Origin: Mucilaginibacter sp. KACC 22773
GTDB lineage: Bacteria; Bacteroidota; Bacteroidia; Sphingobacteriales; Sphingobacteriaceae
NCBI RefSeq assembly: GCF_028736215.1
Contig: NZ_CP117883.1
Span: forward strand, 5,332,001-5,396,000
DNA: 64,000 nucleotides
Direction: 5' to 3'
Made by a program: the position numbers and the translations under genes. Every line of letters begins with the position of its first letter. Within the stretch, counting starts at the first letter, position 1. Of the stretch, positions 37,005 through 46,273 are shown one piece after another. The notes under the pieces are model-generated. The model ran no database searches, had not been told where the DNA came from, and saw nothing but the letters and a program-made list of their open reading frames with translations.

Positions 37005-37382
37005 ATTACATATTAAAATAACAAAAACAAATTTTTTTCCAATAAAATTTTAACAAATTGCTAATGAGTGCTTAAAACGTCACTTTTACCCTTTACTTTA
37101 ATGATTTAGGTGCTCATAATGTCAATTAAAACAACAAACATTCGAACATATTTATTAAATGTTAATACATTATAAAATATTTTAAAAAGAAGCATTAAAA
37201 ATGGGTGGATGAAGCAGAGAAACCGGCATTAATAGGCACAAAAAAAGGAGGTTGTAATTTTTTGTAGCTTTTTTGAATTTTCTCGCACTTTTTTCGTAAA
37301 AAATTAGAATTAACCACTTAAAAATTACCCATCCTTGATAAGTTTTTGCATGTGAGGGGGGCAAAAAGGCATAACGCAAAAC

Positions 37383-37650
37383 AGGCCGCTTTGCGGCCTT
37401 TCAATCATGCGTCATTGGGAGTGATAAAATTTCACGAAACAATGAAAGTGGCAATGACGTATATCGCATGGCGGCGAAGACTCACCCGGTCGAGGCTACG
37501 CCCGACCACCCTCTCTCCGGCTGAAGCCGCAAAGAGGGTTTTGAACGATATCCTTAATAAATAGCTGAATAAAAGCTAATTAACCACAAAACCCTCTTTC
37601 CACCGCAGGTGAAGAGAGGGTGGTCGGGTGTAGCCTCGACCGGGTGAGTC
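37383..37650. repeat. REP-like cluster with 63-bp inverted arms
   Basis: Arms at 37479-37542 and 37588-37650 are inverted copies, from GACTCACCCGGTCGAGGCTA through the ACCCTCT region to AAGAGGGTTTT, separated by 45 bp. A small hairpin AGGCCGC-TTT-GCGGCCT sits at 37383-37399, and a GTCATTGGGAG / GGCAATGAC pair lies around 37410-37458. The 789-bp gap between susC and the glycosidase holds these, the operator, and no gene. Confidence 0.75.
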
Positions 37651-37743
37651 TTAGCCAGCGTTCAATCGGATGTCTTCGTAAATTCCAACACTTCATGGGT
37701 AAGTACGAAGTAATGACGATCTTTTCTATTGGTAATCAGCCTC

Positions 37744-39042
37744 TTACTTATTTTTAGCGGCCCACTGTTTTAAAACGGTAATGGCATCGTAAAGCACTCC
37801 AGCCTCGCCCCTGAAATCGCCTGAGCCTTTTGGGGCGCCGCTTCGTACATCGTACCACTCAAAAAAGCCGTTGTTGGCAATAACCCTATCCAGCATGGGC
37901 GATAACTCGGCATAAGCGTCCCTGGAGTAACCGTATGACAGTAAGGGAGCTATCATGCGGCCGCCAAACCATGTCCAGTCGCCGCCATTCTGATAGTCAT
38001 AGGAATGCATGTTCGGGAAGCGCTCTGTTGGGTATGGCGGGTAAACGGTAATACCGATAGTTGCATGCTTCTCTTTAGCTGCCGCAGCCACCATCTGGCG
38101 GTTTATTTCTTTAACCTCGGCCGGGGTATTAAAACCAGCCTGTATAGCGCATATCGATCCGCCTAAATACAATATCTCTTTTTCATTAAAATCGGGCGCA
38201 AAGGGACTGCCATTCAGGTACAGGTGAGGGATATACTTTTGCTCCTTGCTATCCCACAGGTATTTACGCACGTTTTTGGTAACATTAGCCGCTACCAGCG
38301 ACCAGTTTTGTTTGGCCTTGTGTCCTTTAGGCTGCATGGCCACAAAATCGTGCAGGGCCATTACAAACATGGCGTTATCATATATATCAATAGCCCATTT
38401 GGTTTTATCGTTTATAGCCACACCCCAGCCGCCATCGGCCTGCACATCGCCCCAATCAATGGTGGTAGCCCCGGTTATCAGGCCGTACTTTGCCGACCAG
38501 CGTTCTTTTTGCAGGTATATAAAAGCATCCTCCATACGCTGCAATACTGTTTTGCCGCCAATCACTTCATTCAAAATGGTTTTATCGCCGGTAACATCAA
38601 TATATTTTTTTACAGCCTGCACCAGCGATGATTCCTGGTCGGTCTCCACCGTATTTTTATGAGCCGCCCAACCACGCAATAAAGCTGAGTAGCGGTATTT
38701 GTAACCCACGTTTGCTTTGGCGCTATCTACCACACCATCAACTATATTACCATCATCGCCCTGGATCTTAAAAAATAGCAGTATCTTTGTTTTAACCTCA
38801 TCCTTAGGATGTACCCGGAGCGATCCTTTAATAAAAGTATTAAAATCGCGGATCCAAACCTCGTTGTAGGATGTGCCTGCAGAAAAGCCCGAAAGTAATT
38901 TTAAAGCCCTCGCCTGGATAGTATCTAACCGTTCATCGGCCACGATAGCTTTGGCAAGCGCCACCTTACCTGTTGTTTGAGCGTTGGCAGATAAGCCGGT
39001 AAACGTAGAAAGCGTAATAAAAAAAGGCAAAAATATTTTCAT
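37744..39042 (-). CDS. Six-hairpin glycosidase-like exported protein
   Basis: 432 residues with a signal peptide (FITLSTFTGLSANAQ, to about residue 22). The body looks like an (alpha/alpha)6 barrel of six-hairpin glycosidases, with YNEVWIRDFNTFI (about 58-70), TTIDWGDVQADGGWG and NGGDWTWFGGRMIAP. The acidic residues in WIRDF and DWGD are candidates for catalysis. The CAZy family is not clear to me. Operator B and a good promoter lie directly upstream, so it belongs to the mannan regulon. Confidence 0.72.
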   Translation of the reverse strand: MKIFLPFFITLSTFTGLSANAQTTGKVALAKAIVADERLDTIQARALKLLSGFSAGTSYNEVWIRDFNTFIKGSLRVHPKDEVKTKILLFFKIQGDDGNIVDGVVDSAKANVGYKYRYSALLRGWAAHKNTVETDQESSLVQAVKKYIDVTGDKTILNEVIGGKTVLQRMEDAFIYLQKERWSAKYGLITGATTIDWGDVQADGGWGVAINDKTKWAIDIYDNAMFVMALHDFVAMQPKGHKAKQNWSLVAANVTKNVRKYLWDSKEQKYIPHLYLNGSPFAPDFNEKEILYLGGSICAIQAGFNTPAEVKEINRQMVAAAAKEKHATIGITVYPPYPTERFPNMHSYDYQNGGDWTWFGGRMIAPLLSYGYSRDAYAELSPMLDRVIANNGFFEWYDVRSGAPKGSGDFRGEAGVLYDAITVLKQWAAKNK

Positions 39043-39097
39043 GTAGAATTGATTTTATAATTGAAAGCAATTTCAGGATTTAACAACGCAATTATAC

Positions 39098-39125
39098 GGC
39101 ATTGATAATAATATGTACAAACATA
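39098..39125 (-). promoter_or_regulatory. Operator site B overlapping a promoter -7 box
   Basis: On the minus strand TATGT-TTGT-ACATA occupies plus 39112-39125, a perfect 5+5 palindrome. Its first eight bases are TATGTTTG, an exact TAnnTTTG -7 box, and a TTTG -33 box lies exactly 19 nt upstream, at plus 39145-39148. A repressor bound here would block the promoter of the glycosidase gene. The start of transcription should be near 39105. Confidence 0.75.
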
Positions 39126-39332
39126 ACAACATTAAAATTTAATCCAAATTTATTATGCGTTTTATTTGCAGAAAATATAAAGCTATCTTTAAGTTTTAGA
39201 CAATTCCTGTAAAAATAGCCGAGTGTTTCATTTAACACATAAGGGATAAACATATTAATAAAACAATGGCCGTTAATTAACTAATTATTTAATTTGCACT
39301 ATACTGTTCATAAAACCTGGATAAATACCAAC

Positions 39333-40067
39333 ATGAAATTTTCAATAGATCATAAAAGCGGCGTTCCGCTTCATATACAGGCCGAGAACCTGCTAAGAGA
39401 ATTGATAAAAGACCCTGAATACCAGGCAGGTAAGCTTTTACCCAACGAAGTAGATTTGGCAAAAAAGCTGGCCATCTCCAGGACCACCTTGCGCCAGGCT
39501 ATCAATAAACTGGTTTATGAGGAACTCCTGATCAGGAAGAAAAAGCTGGGAACAAAAGTGGCCCAGCCCAAAATGAGCTCAAAAGCAATGAACTGGCTGA
39601 GTTTTACCCAGGAAATGCAGGCACGCGGTATTATCATTAAAAATTACGAGCTACATGTAAGCTGGGTGTACCCCGACGATTATATAGCCAACTTTTTTGA
39701 TATAAAAACTGAAAAAAAGATACTGAAACTGGAACGCTTAAGAGGAAATGCCGACGAAGCTTTTGTTTATTTTGTATCCTATTTTCACCCCAGGATTGGC
39801 CTTACCGGCGATGAGGATTTCAAAAAACCGCTATACGAAATGCTTGAAAATGAGCATTCTGTAGTTGCTGACCTATCAAAAGAAGAGATTAGTGCCAAGG
39901 CGGCGGATAAATTTATTGCCGGCAAACTGGAGATTGATATTGGCAGCCCGGTGCTTTTCAGGAAGCGTTTTGTATTTGACCAGGGCGACCGGCCAATGGA
40001 GTATAACCTGGGATACTACAAAGCCGAAAGTTTTGAGTATACAGTAGAAAGCCGAAGAACAAGTTAA
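39333..40067 (+). CDS. GntR-family regulator with UTRA domain
   Basis: A 244-residue regulator starting MKFSIDHKSGVPLHIQ. Residues about 8-75 form the GntR winged helix (GKLLPNEVDLAKKLAISRTT and LRQAINKLVYEELLIRKK), and about 90-240 the UTRA ligand-binding domain, which usually senses a sugar phosphate. I chose the ATG at 39333 over an upstream TTG at 39294. It sits in the middle of the mannan locus and is divergent from the glycosidase across site B. It is the natural candidate to bind the four palindromes, with mannose-6-phosphate or a related metabolite as a possible inducer (inference). Confidence 0.9.
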   Translation: MKFSIDHKSGVPLHIQAENLLRELIKDPEYQAGKLLPNEVDLAKKLAISRTTLRQAINKLVYEELLIRKKKLGTKVAQPKMSSKAMNWLSFTQEMQARGIIIKNYELHVSWVYPDDYIANFFDIKTEKKILKLERLRGNADEAFVYFVSYFHPRIGLTGDEDFKKPLYEMLENEHSVVADLSKEEISAKAADKFIAGKLEIDIGSPVLFRKRFVFDQGDRPMEYNLGYYKAESFEYTVESRRTS

Positions 40068-40092
40068 GCCGAAACTAAATATTAATTACTTG

Positions 40093-40129
40093 TTTGGAAT
40101 TTACATGAAATCTAATATGTTTGCACATT
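40093..40129 (+). promoter_or_regulatory. Promoter of manA with operator site C
   Basis: TTTG at 40093-40096, a 19-nt spacer and TATGTTTG at 40116-40123 form an exact Bacteroidota promoter. The palindrome TATGT-TTGC-ACATT (40116-40129) starts on the -7 box. Transcription would begin near 40130, 18 nt before the manA ATG. Spacing and overlap are the same as at site B. Confidence 0.8.
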
Positions 40130-40147
40130 ATAACATATAACGATTAT

Positions 40148-41959
40148 ATGAACAGAGGTCCCGTTTTAAAAAATGATGTCAAACCAGATATTCAAGAACT
40201 GAGGTCGACCAGCCAGTTCCTCATTCCGGCTGAAAAGCAATCGGTGCAAAAATCCGGATACGATATCTACCCCACATTTAAAATTGACGGGCCTATTTTT
40301 AACGGATTTGGAAAGCTGGCAAGCTGGATTATAGCGCAGCAGCAAAACATCATTATTGATGGATACTCGGGCGTGTACTGGGATATTTTTGTACAACACC
40401 TTAACACCGAGCTTATTAATAAGGGAGCAAGCGTAAACTGGATAAACATCAATGACGCCCTTAAACCTGAATTGGTTATCCATGCCACAATAGAACCATT
40501 TATGGGTGGCAAAGACCCTTTGTTTGGGAAGATTTACGAAGGCACCCTGGCCGATTTTTTTGACAGCGACGTGCTGAGCGAACTAAAACCGGTAAACAAC
40601 TGCCTGAACATTATTTACGGCTGCGGCGCAGCACTCAGTGGCTGGCAGGCCCCCCTTATTTACCTGGATGTTCCCAAAAACGAAATCCAATTCAGGTCGA
40701 GGGCGAACAAGATCTGCAACCTTGGCGATCATCAACCCGCAGACCCTAAAATACAGTACAAACGGTTCTATTTTGTTGACTGGCCGGTACTCAACAAACA
40801 TAAAAAGCAATTACTGCCTGCCGTTGACATCATTGTTGACGAGCAAAGGATTGAAGATATTAGCTGGGCGACCGGCGATACCCTCAGGAACGCGTTAAAA
40901 CAACTATCTGGCCATATGTTCAGGGCGCGGCCATGGTTTGAGCCCGGTGTATGGGGTGGCCGCTGGATAAAAGATAATATCAATGGTTTAAACGACAACG
41001 TGGTAAACTATGCCTGGTCGTTTGAGCTGATAGCACCCGAAAACGGCATAATACTTCAATATGATGAACATATGCTTGAAGTATCATTAGATACCCTGTT
41101 TTTATACAACAGCAAGGCTATTTTAGGTAAAGCAGCCGATAGATTCGGTGATGCCTTCCCCATCAGGTTTGATTTCCTGGATACCTTTGATGGTGGCAAC
41201 CTTTCGCTGCAATGTCATCCTACGGTAGCCTACACCAAAGCAAATTTTGGCGAAGATTTTACGCAGGACGAAACCTACTACATACTTGATGCCGAACCGG
41301 GTGCAGAGGTATACCTTGGTTTCCATGATGACATTAACAAGCAGGATTTTAAAGCTGTACTGGAAGATAGTTTTCAAAACAACCAACCCGTTGAAATAAA
41401 GGACTATGTGCAAACATTCCCGGCAAAGAAACATGACCTTTTCCTGATTCCAAATGGTACGGTACATTGCTCGGGCAAAAACAATATGGTGCTTGAAATA
41501 AGCGCCACGCCCTATATTTTCACCTTTAAAATGTACGATTGGCTTCGCCCGGATCTGAATGGAAATCCACGCACATTGAATATCGACAGGGCATTTGAAA
41601 ACCTGAACTTCGACAGGAAAGGCGATGTGGTCACCGACACCTTAATATCAAAACAAACCATAGCCAAACAAGGTAAAGATTGGCAGGTAATTAACCTTAC
41701 CACTCATCCCGACCATTTTTATGCCGTTGAACGTTTTGAATTTGACACCATTGTTGAAGAAAACACCGATAACCAATGCCATGTATTAAGCCTGGTAGAA
41801 GGCGAAAGCATAAAAGTTACCACCAATGGATTAACTCAAGTTATCCATTATGCCGAAACATTTATTATACCGGCCGATGCACTAAGCTATACCATGACTA
41901 ATACCGGCAAAAGCAGGGCAAAAGTGGTAAAAGCCTTTGTTAGGGATGAATGCTGTTAA
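40148..41959 (+). CDS. manA: Class I mannose-6-phosphate isomerase with extra N-terminal domain
   Basis: Interconverts mannose-6-phosphate and fructose-6-phosphate. I start it at ATG 40148 (603 residues), since the frame upstream begins with TTG inside the operator. The cupin isomerase part begins near residue 255 (RARPWFEPGVWGGRWI) and shows metal ligands in LSLQCHPT, ETYYILDAEPG and the IPNGTVHCSGKNN block. The first about 240 residues are an extra domain: IIIDGYSGVYWDIF stands where a P-loop kinase would have GxSGxGKT, followed by IIYGCGAALSGW and IYLDVPKNEIQFRSRAN, like the later motifs of uridine-kinase-type proteins. No kinase activity is expected without the Lys/Thr. It feeds mannan-derived mannose into glycolysis. 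Confidence 0.85.
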   Translation: MNRGPVLKNDVKPDIQELRSTSQFLIPAEKQSVQKSGYDIYPTFKIDGPIFNGFGKLASWIIAQQQNIIIDGYSGVYWDIFVQHLNTELINKGASVNWININDALKPELVIHATIEPFMGGKDPLFGKIYEGTLADFFDSDVLSELKPVNNCLNIIYGCGAALSGWQAPLIYLDVPKNEIQFRSRANKICNLGDHQPADPKIQYKRFYFVDWPVLNKHKKQLLPAVDIIVDEQRIEDISWATGDTLRNALKQLSGHMFRARPWFEPGVWGGRWIKDNINGLNDNVVNYAWSFELIAPENGIILQYDEHMLEVSLDTLFLYNSKAILGKAADRFGDAFPIRFDFLDTFDGGNLSLQCHPTVAYTKANFGEDFTQDETYYILDAEPGAEVYLGFHDDINKQDFKAVLEDSFQNNQPVEIKDYVQTFPAKKHDLFLIPNGTVHCSGKNNMVLEISATPYIFTFKMYDWLRPDLNGNPRTLNIDRAFENLNFDRKGDVVTDTLISKQTIAKQGKDWQVINLTTHPDHFYAVERFEFDTIVEENTDNQCHVLSLVEGESIKVTTNGLTQVIHYAETFIIPADALSYTMTNTGKSRAKVVKAFVRDECC

Positions 41960-42005
41960 TTAAAAACCTAAAATAAAAATAAACCATTACCTAAATTACC
42001 AATTC

Positions 42006-43415
42006 ATGAACCAGCAAAATTCAAAGTCGGTACAAAGCAGGTCTACCCTATTTTTGGTGGCCATTACTTTGGTAGCAACATTGGGCGGTTTACTTTTCGG
42101 TTTCGATATGGCCGTAATTTCGGGCGTGCTGCCTTTTGTAAAAAGCCAGTTTTCGTTATCGGCTGCAACAGAAGGTTGGTTTGTATCATCGGCATTGGTT
42201 GGCTGTATTATCGGCGTATCCTTTTCGGGCGACTTAAGTGACCGGATAGGCCGTAAAAAGATGCTGATGTTAGCGGCCATATTATTCCTACTTTCGGCCA
42301 TTGGCTCGGCGTTATCATCGGGTTTTACCTTACTCATACTGGCACGCATGCTTGGCGGTATGGGCGTTGGGGTGGCATCAATTGTAGCGCCTTTGTATAT
42401 TTCAGAAATTGCCCCCGCAAACGTAAGGGGCCGCCTGGTCACCTTTTACCAGCTGGCTATCACAGCGGGCATACTGGTGGCTTATTTGACCAACGCCAGC
42501 TTATTAAGTTTTTCGCTAAATTATAAAGGCGGCGGGTTGGGCGACATTTTAAACCTGGTACTGGTTAAGGAAGTATGGCGTGGCATGTTAGGTTTAGGTG
42601 CGGTGCCTGCCCTGCTATTTTTTACGGGCTTATGTTTTGTGCCTGAAAGCCCGCGCTGGCTTATCCAACAAGGTAAAAATGATGAAGGGATAGCTATTTT
42701 GGCAAAAATTACCAATATGGCTTCGGCTCAAAAAGATGCCATACTCATTCAAAGCACCAAAAGCCAGGAGAAAGGATCATATAAAGAAGTGTTTTCGCCG
42801 GCCATGCGCAAACCCTTGCTTATCGGCCTGCTGCTGCCCCTGTTTTCCCAGTTCAGCGGTATTAACGCGGTAATATATTACGGCCCGCGTATTTTAAGCG
42901 ATGCGGGCATCAACATTACCAATGCACTGCTTGGGCAAATCATTTTTGGTATAGCCAACTTCCTGTTTACCATTATAGCCATCTGGAAGGTAGATAAAAT
43001 GGGGCGCAGGCCATTATACATTGCTGGCTCGTTGGGTGCTACAGTTTGCCTTGCATTTACCGGCATTTGTTTTTATGCAGGTACAACCAGCAGTATCTCG
43101 TTAGTCATCAGCATTATACTATTCCTGGCTTGTTTCGCATTCTCTATAGGGCCGCTTAAATTTGTTATTGCTTCAGAAATTTTCCCTACCAAAATACGCG
43201 GCAGGGCTTTGGCTTTAAGCATAATGGTAATGTGGATTGCCGATACTATTGTGGGGCAGCTTACCCCCATGTTTTTAGGATCGGTTGGCCCGGCAGCTAC
43301 CTTTTGGTTTTTCTCGGCTTGCTGCCTGCTGTCATTCTGGGTAGTATATAAAATGGTACCCGAAACTAAAGGTAAATCGCTTGAAGAGGTTCAGGAGATT
43401 TGGGCTGGGCATTGA
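42006..43415 (+). CDS. MFS sugar transporter (sugar porter family)
   Basis: 469 residues, twelve membrane spans. Sugar-porter signatures are clear: GFDMAVISG in helix 1, DRIGRKKML in loop 2-3, PESPRWLIQQGK before the central loop, KMGRRPLY in loop 8-9 and PETKGKSLEEVQEIW at the C-terminus. It would bring free mannose (or another hexose) across the inner membrane. 46 bp downstream of manA, so probably in the same transcript under site C. Confidence 0.92.
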   Translation: MNQQNSKSVQSRSTLFLVAITLVATLGGLLFGFDMAVISGVLPFVKSQFSLSAATEGWFVSSALVGCIIGVSFSGDLSDRIGRKKMLMLAAILFLLSAIGSALSSGFTLLILARMLGGMGVGVASIVAPLYISEIAPANVRGRLVTFYQLAITAGILVAYLTNASLLSFSLNYKGGGLGDILNLVLVKEVWRGMLGLGAVPALLFFTGLCFVPESPRWLIQQGKNDEGIAILAKITNMASAQKDAILIQSTKSQEKGSYKEVFSPAMRKPLLIGLLLPLFSQFSGINAVIYYGPRILSDAGINITNALLGQIIFGIANFLFTIIAIWKVDKMGRRPLYIAGSLGATVCLAFTGICFYAGTTSSISLVISIILFLACFAFSIGPLKFVIASEIFPTKIRGRALALSIMVMWIADTIVGQLTPMFLGSVGPAATFWFFSACCLLSFWVVYKMVPETKGKSLEEVQEIWAGH

Positions 43416-43700
43416 GCCTCACCCTGCCCGCAAAGACTACTGTGAGTACACATTTACCAAAAGAAATTGTCATTTCGAACGAACAGAGTGGGATTGTGTG
43501 AGGGGGTGAGGAGAAATCTTATGCGATTTGCATTCCGAGGGGCTATGTTGATGCAGGGCGTTCAAGATTTCTCCTCGTACCTCGTTCGAAATGACAACTT
43601 CTTTTTATAGGGACTTGTGTGTGCCCAGCAGCTTTTGGAGAGGGTTCTTGATTTGCATGTTTTTTAAGCTCTCCCTTTTGGAGAGGATTTAGGTGAGGCT
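43415..43700. repeat. Nested dispersed inverted repeats
   Basis: Outer arms AGCCTCACC (43415-43423) and GGTGAGGCT (43692-43700) are the ends of the same repeat family found at 6813-6897. Inside lies a second element: TTGTCATTTCGAACGA (43467-43482) pairs perfectly with its inverted copy at 43582-43597, and inner GAGGAGAAATCTT / AAGATTTCTCCTC also pair. The whole fills the 309-bp gap between the MFS gene and GH92. Confidence 0.75.
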
Positions 43701-43724
43701 CTTAACGATATATAAAATAGCAAT

Positions 43725-45998
43725 ATGATAAGTATACGCAAAACCACTGCATTGCTCCTGGCAATTTCATGCGCCTATTTAAGCGGCGGCGCGCAAACAA
43801 AGCAACCGGTTGATTACGTTGATCCGTTTATCGGGACATCTAATTCACGGTGGATGCTGTTCCCGGGCGCTACAATGCCCAACGGGATGGTTAAGCTTAG
43901 CCCTGATAACCAAAGAGGGGTTTGGCAGGGCGGTTATGAGTATGCCGTAGGGAGCATACATGGCTTTAGCTTTTTACACGGATGGACCATGGCGGGCCTG
44001 TTGACCATGCCTGCCAACGGCGATCTGTCGACATCACCGGGCGCGGCCGATGAGCCATTTAAAGGGGCCGGGGCCGGTTACCACTCCAGGTTCAGGCACG
44101 AGGATGAAAAGGCCTCGCCGGGGTATTATTCTGTTTTCCTGATGGATCCGCAGGTTAAGGTGGAACTGACTGCAACCGAACGTACCGGCGTGCAGCGCTA
44201 TACCTTTGCCAAAGACAGCTCGAACAGGATCATGATCCAGCTTAACATTCCGGCGGAATATGGTTACGACCTGAAAGATGCCGTTATTACCAAAGTATCC
44301 AACTCCGAGATACAGGGCTATGCCAAAACCGCATCGGCCAACTTTAATGACTATACCTTATATTTTGTGATGCAGTTTAGCAAACCCTTTCATGATTTTG
44401 AGGGATACGGAAACCAGTCGGTAATTAAGAGCAATAAAGAGATCAAAGGATCGGGCGAACTGGGCGCATACGTTACCTACCCAACCTCGAAAACCGAACA
44501 GGTGATACTAAGAACCGGCATCTCGTTTGTTAACATGGACCAAGCCCGGCTCAATCTTAAAACGGAATTAAAAGGTTTCGACTGGAATTTTGATGCCCTG
44601 GTAAAGCATAACAGAACAATTTGGAACAATACCCTAAAAAGCATTGCAGTAACCGGTGGCAGCGAAACCGATAAGAAGAAATTTTACACCAATTTTTACC
44701 GCTGTTTCACCGCCAAGATGATCATGAGCGATGCCAATGGAAAATATACCGATGCCTGCGAAAACGTACAGCAATTACCGACCGGCCGCACCGCGATGAT
44801 AGGCGGCGATGCTTACTGGAATACCTTTTGGAATTTAAACCTGCTGTGGACCTTAACATCGCCGGATATGGTGCAGCAACTGGTAGATACGCAGCTGGAA
44901 ATGTATAAAAAAACAGGCTGGCTATCCAAAGGCCCTGCAGGAGTTGAGTACTCGGGCATTATGGAAGGTTCGCATGAAATGGCATTGATCACCAGCGCGT
45001 ATTTAAAAGGTATTGTAACAAAAGATGCTGAAATAGCTTACCGCGCCATGAAAAAGACTATGGAGGTTGAACCCACTCCTACCTGTGGGGGCAATCCGGG
45101 CAATCCGCAGATAACTGATTATGCCAAATTTGGCTTTGTACCTGTTGAAAAAGGTGCCACCTCAAAAGCATTAGATTATGCGTATGATGATTGGTGCGTA
45201 GCTCAGATGGCCAAATTGCTGCATAAGGATGATGACTATAACTTTTTTTTAAAGCGATCTGCAAGCTGGAAAAACGTTTTTAACCCGGCAAGCCGCTACG
45301 TTACGCCAAGGAAAGCAGATGGCTCATTTATCCCTGATTTTGACCTTTTTTCGGTGAGTCATTTTGTGGAGGGTAACTCCTGGCAATATTCGTTATATGT
45401 GCCACATGATGTTCCGGGTTTAATCAATTATATCCATAAGGATGAATTTTTAAAGCGGCTAACCATCGGCTTTCAAAAATCTGAGGTACACAAATTCGCG
45501 GCACACGCGCTTGACCGTACCATGGGGCAATCGGCCGAGTATTATATTAACCAGGGCAACGAGGTAAACATGCAAGCTGCTTTCCTGTTTAATTATGCAG
45601 GCAAGCCATCCCTTACCCAATACTACACCAGGAAGATCCTGAACACTTTTTATGATGCCTCGCCCTATATTGGCTGGAATGGTGATGAAGACGAAGGCCA
45701 GATGGGCGCATGGTTTGTATTAAGCTCGATGGGTTTATTTGAAATGAACGGCGGTACTTCGCCCGATTTAAGGATTGATATTACCAGCCCCTTATTTAGC
45801 GATATTAAAATCAATTTAAACCCATCGTATTTCAGGGGAAAAACCTTCGAGATTAAGGCATATAATAATTCGGCAAAAAATATTTACATCCGCACTGCTA
45901 AGCTAAACGGCAAAACTTTAAAGGATAATCATATCAGCTTTAAAGATATTGTAAACGGCGGCAAACTGGAGTTGTATATGAGCGCCACGGCTAATTAA
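43725..45998 (+). CDS. Glycoside hydrolase family 92 alpha-mannosidase
   Basis: Calcium-dependent exo-alpha-mannosidase (mostly alpha-1,2), acting in the periplasm or at the cell surface. 757 residues with a signal peptide (LLAISCAYLSGGAQ, to about residue 24). Family motifs: YVDPFIGTSNSRWMLFPGA and PNGMVKLSPDNQ at the start, GGDAYWNTFWNLN in the middle and GDEDEGQMGAWFVLSSMGLF late, which holds acidic catalytic and metal-binding residues. The start of the gene is 309 bp from the MFS gene across a repeat cluster, so it may need its own promoter. Confidence 0.94.
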   Translation: MISIRKTTALLLAISCAYLSGGAQTKQPVDYVDPFIGTSNSRWMLFPGATMPNGMVKLSPDNQRGVWQGGYEYAVGSIHGFSFLHGWTMAGLLTMPANGDLSTSPGAADEPFKGAGAGYHSRFRHEDEKASPGYYSVFLMDPQVKVELTATERTGVQRYTFAKDSSNRIMIQLNIPAEYGYDLKDAVITKVSNSEIQGYAKTASANFNDYTLYFVMQFSKPFHDFEGYGNQSVIKSNKEIKGSGELGAYVTYPTSKTEQVILRTGISFVNMDQARLNLKTELKGFDWNFDALVKHNRTIWNNTLKSIAVTGGSETDKKKFYTNFYRCFTAKMIMSDANGKYTDACENVQQLPTGRTAMIGGDAYWNTFWNLNLLWTLTSPDMVQQLVDTQLEMYKKTGWLSKGPAGVEYSGIMEGSHEMALITSAYLKGIVTKDAEIAYRAMKKTMEVEPTPTCGGNPGNPQITDYAKFGFVPVEKGATSKALDYAYDDWCVAQMAKLLHKDDDYNFFLKRSASWKNVFNPASRYVTPRKADGSFIPDFDLFSVSHFVEGNSWQYSLYVPHDVPGLINYIHKDEFLKRLTIGFQKSEVHKFAAHALDRTMGQSAEYYINQGNEVNMQAAFLFNYAGKPSLTQYYTRKILNTFYDASPYIGWNGDEDEGQMGAWFVLSSMGLFEMNGGTSPDLRIDITSPLFSDIKINLNPSYFRGKTFEIKAYNNSAKNIYIRTAKLNGKTLKDNHISFKDIVNGGKLELYMSATAN

Positions 45999-46041
45999 TT
46001 TCAGATGCCAAATATCTAACAGAGTAAGCCATTTTCGCATT

Positions 46042-46273
46042 TTTGTAGAGACGCATAATTGCGTCTCCCGTGTTTAGTTCCGATTTGCAAGGGCCAAGGC
46101 TATGTTGCCTATGTGCAATTCAAGCTTGCATTTATAATCGTTCTTTTTATTTTTGGATGTCTTACTGTCGACGCCAAATATTGCGCTTCTCTGTCATAAA
46201 AAAATCAAATAAATCCAGGATTTGTATGGTTTGATTTGCATGTGGGAGACGCAACGTATTGCCTCTATACAAA
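46042..46273. repeat. Dispersed repeat, GTAGAGACGC type, inverted pair
   Basis: TTTGTAGAGACGCATAATTG starts at 46042 and its imperfect inverted copy ends at 46273 (TATTGCCTCTATACAAA). The left copy folds alone: GAGACGCA-TAAT-TGCGTCTC at 46048-46067. It lies in the 518-bp gap between two convergent GH92 genes; no gene is visible in it. Confidence 0.7.

Noticed and set aside
37346..37564. 72-residue ORF in the REP-like cluster
   Set aside because: Made of inverted repeat sequence; no independent support.
40121..40147. Longer manA start at a TTG codon
   Set aside because: The TTG lies inside the -7 box and operator, upstream of the expected transcription start; ATG 40148 is preferred.
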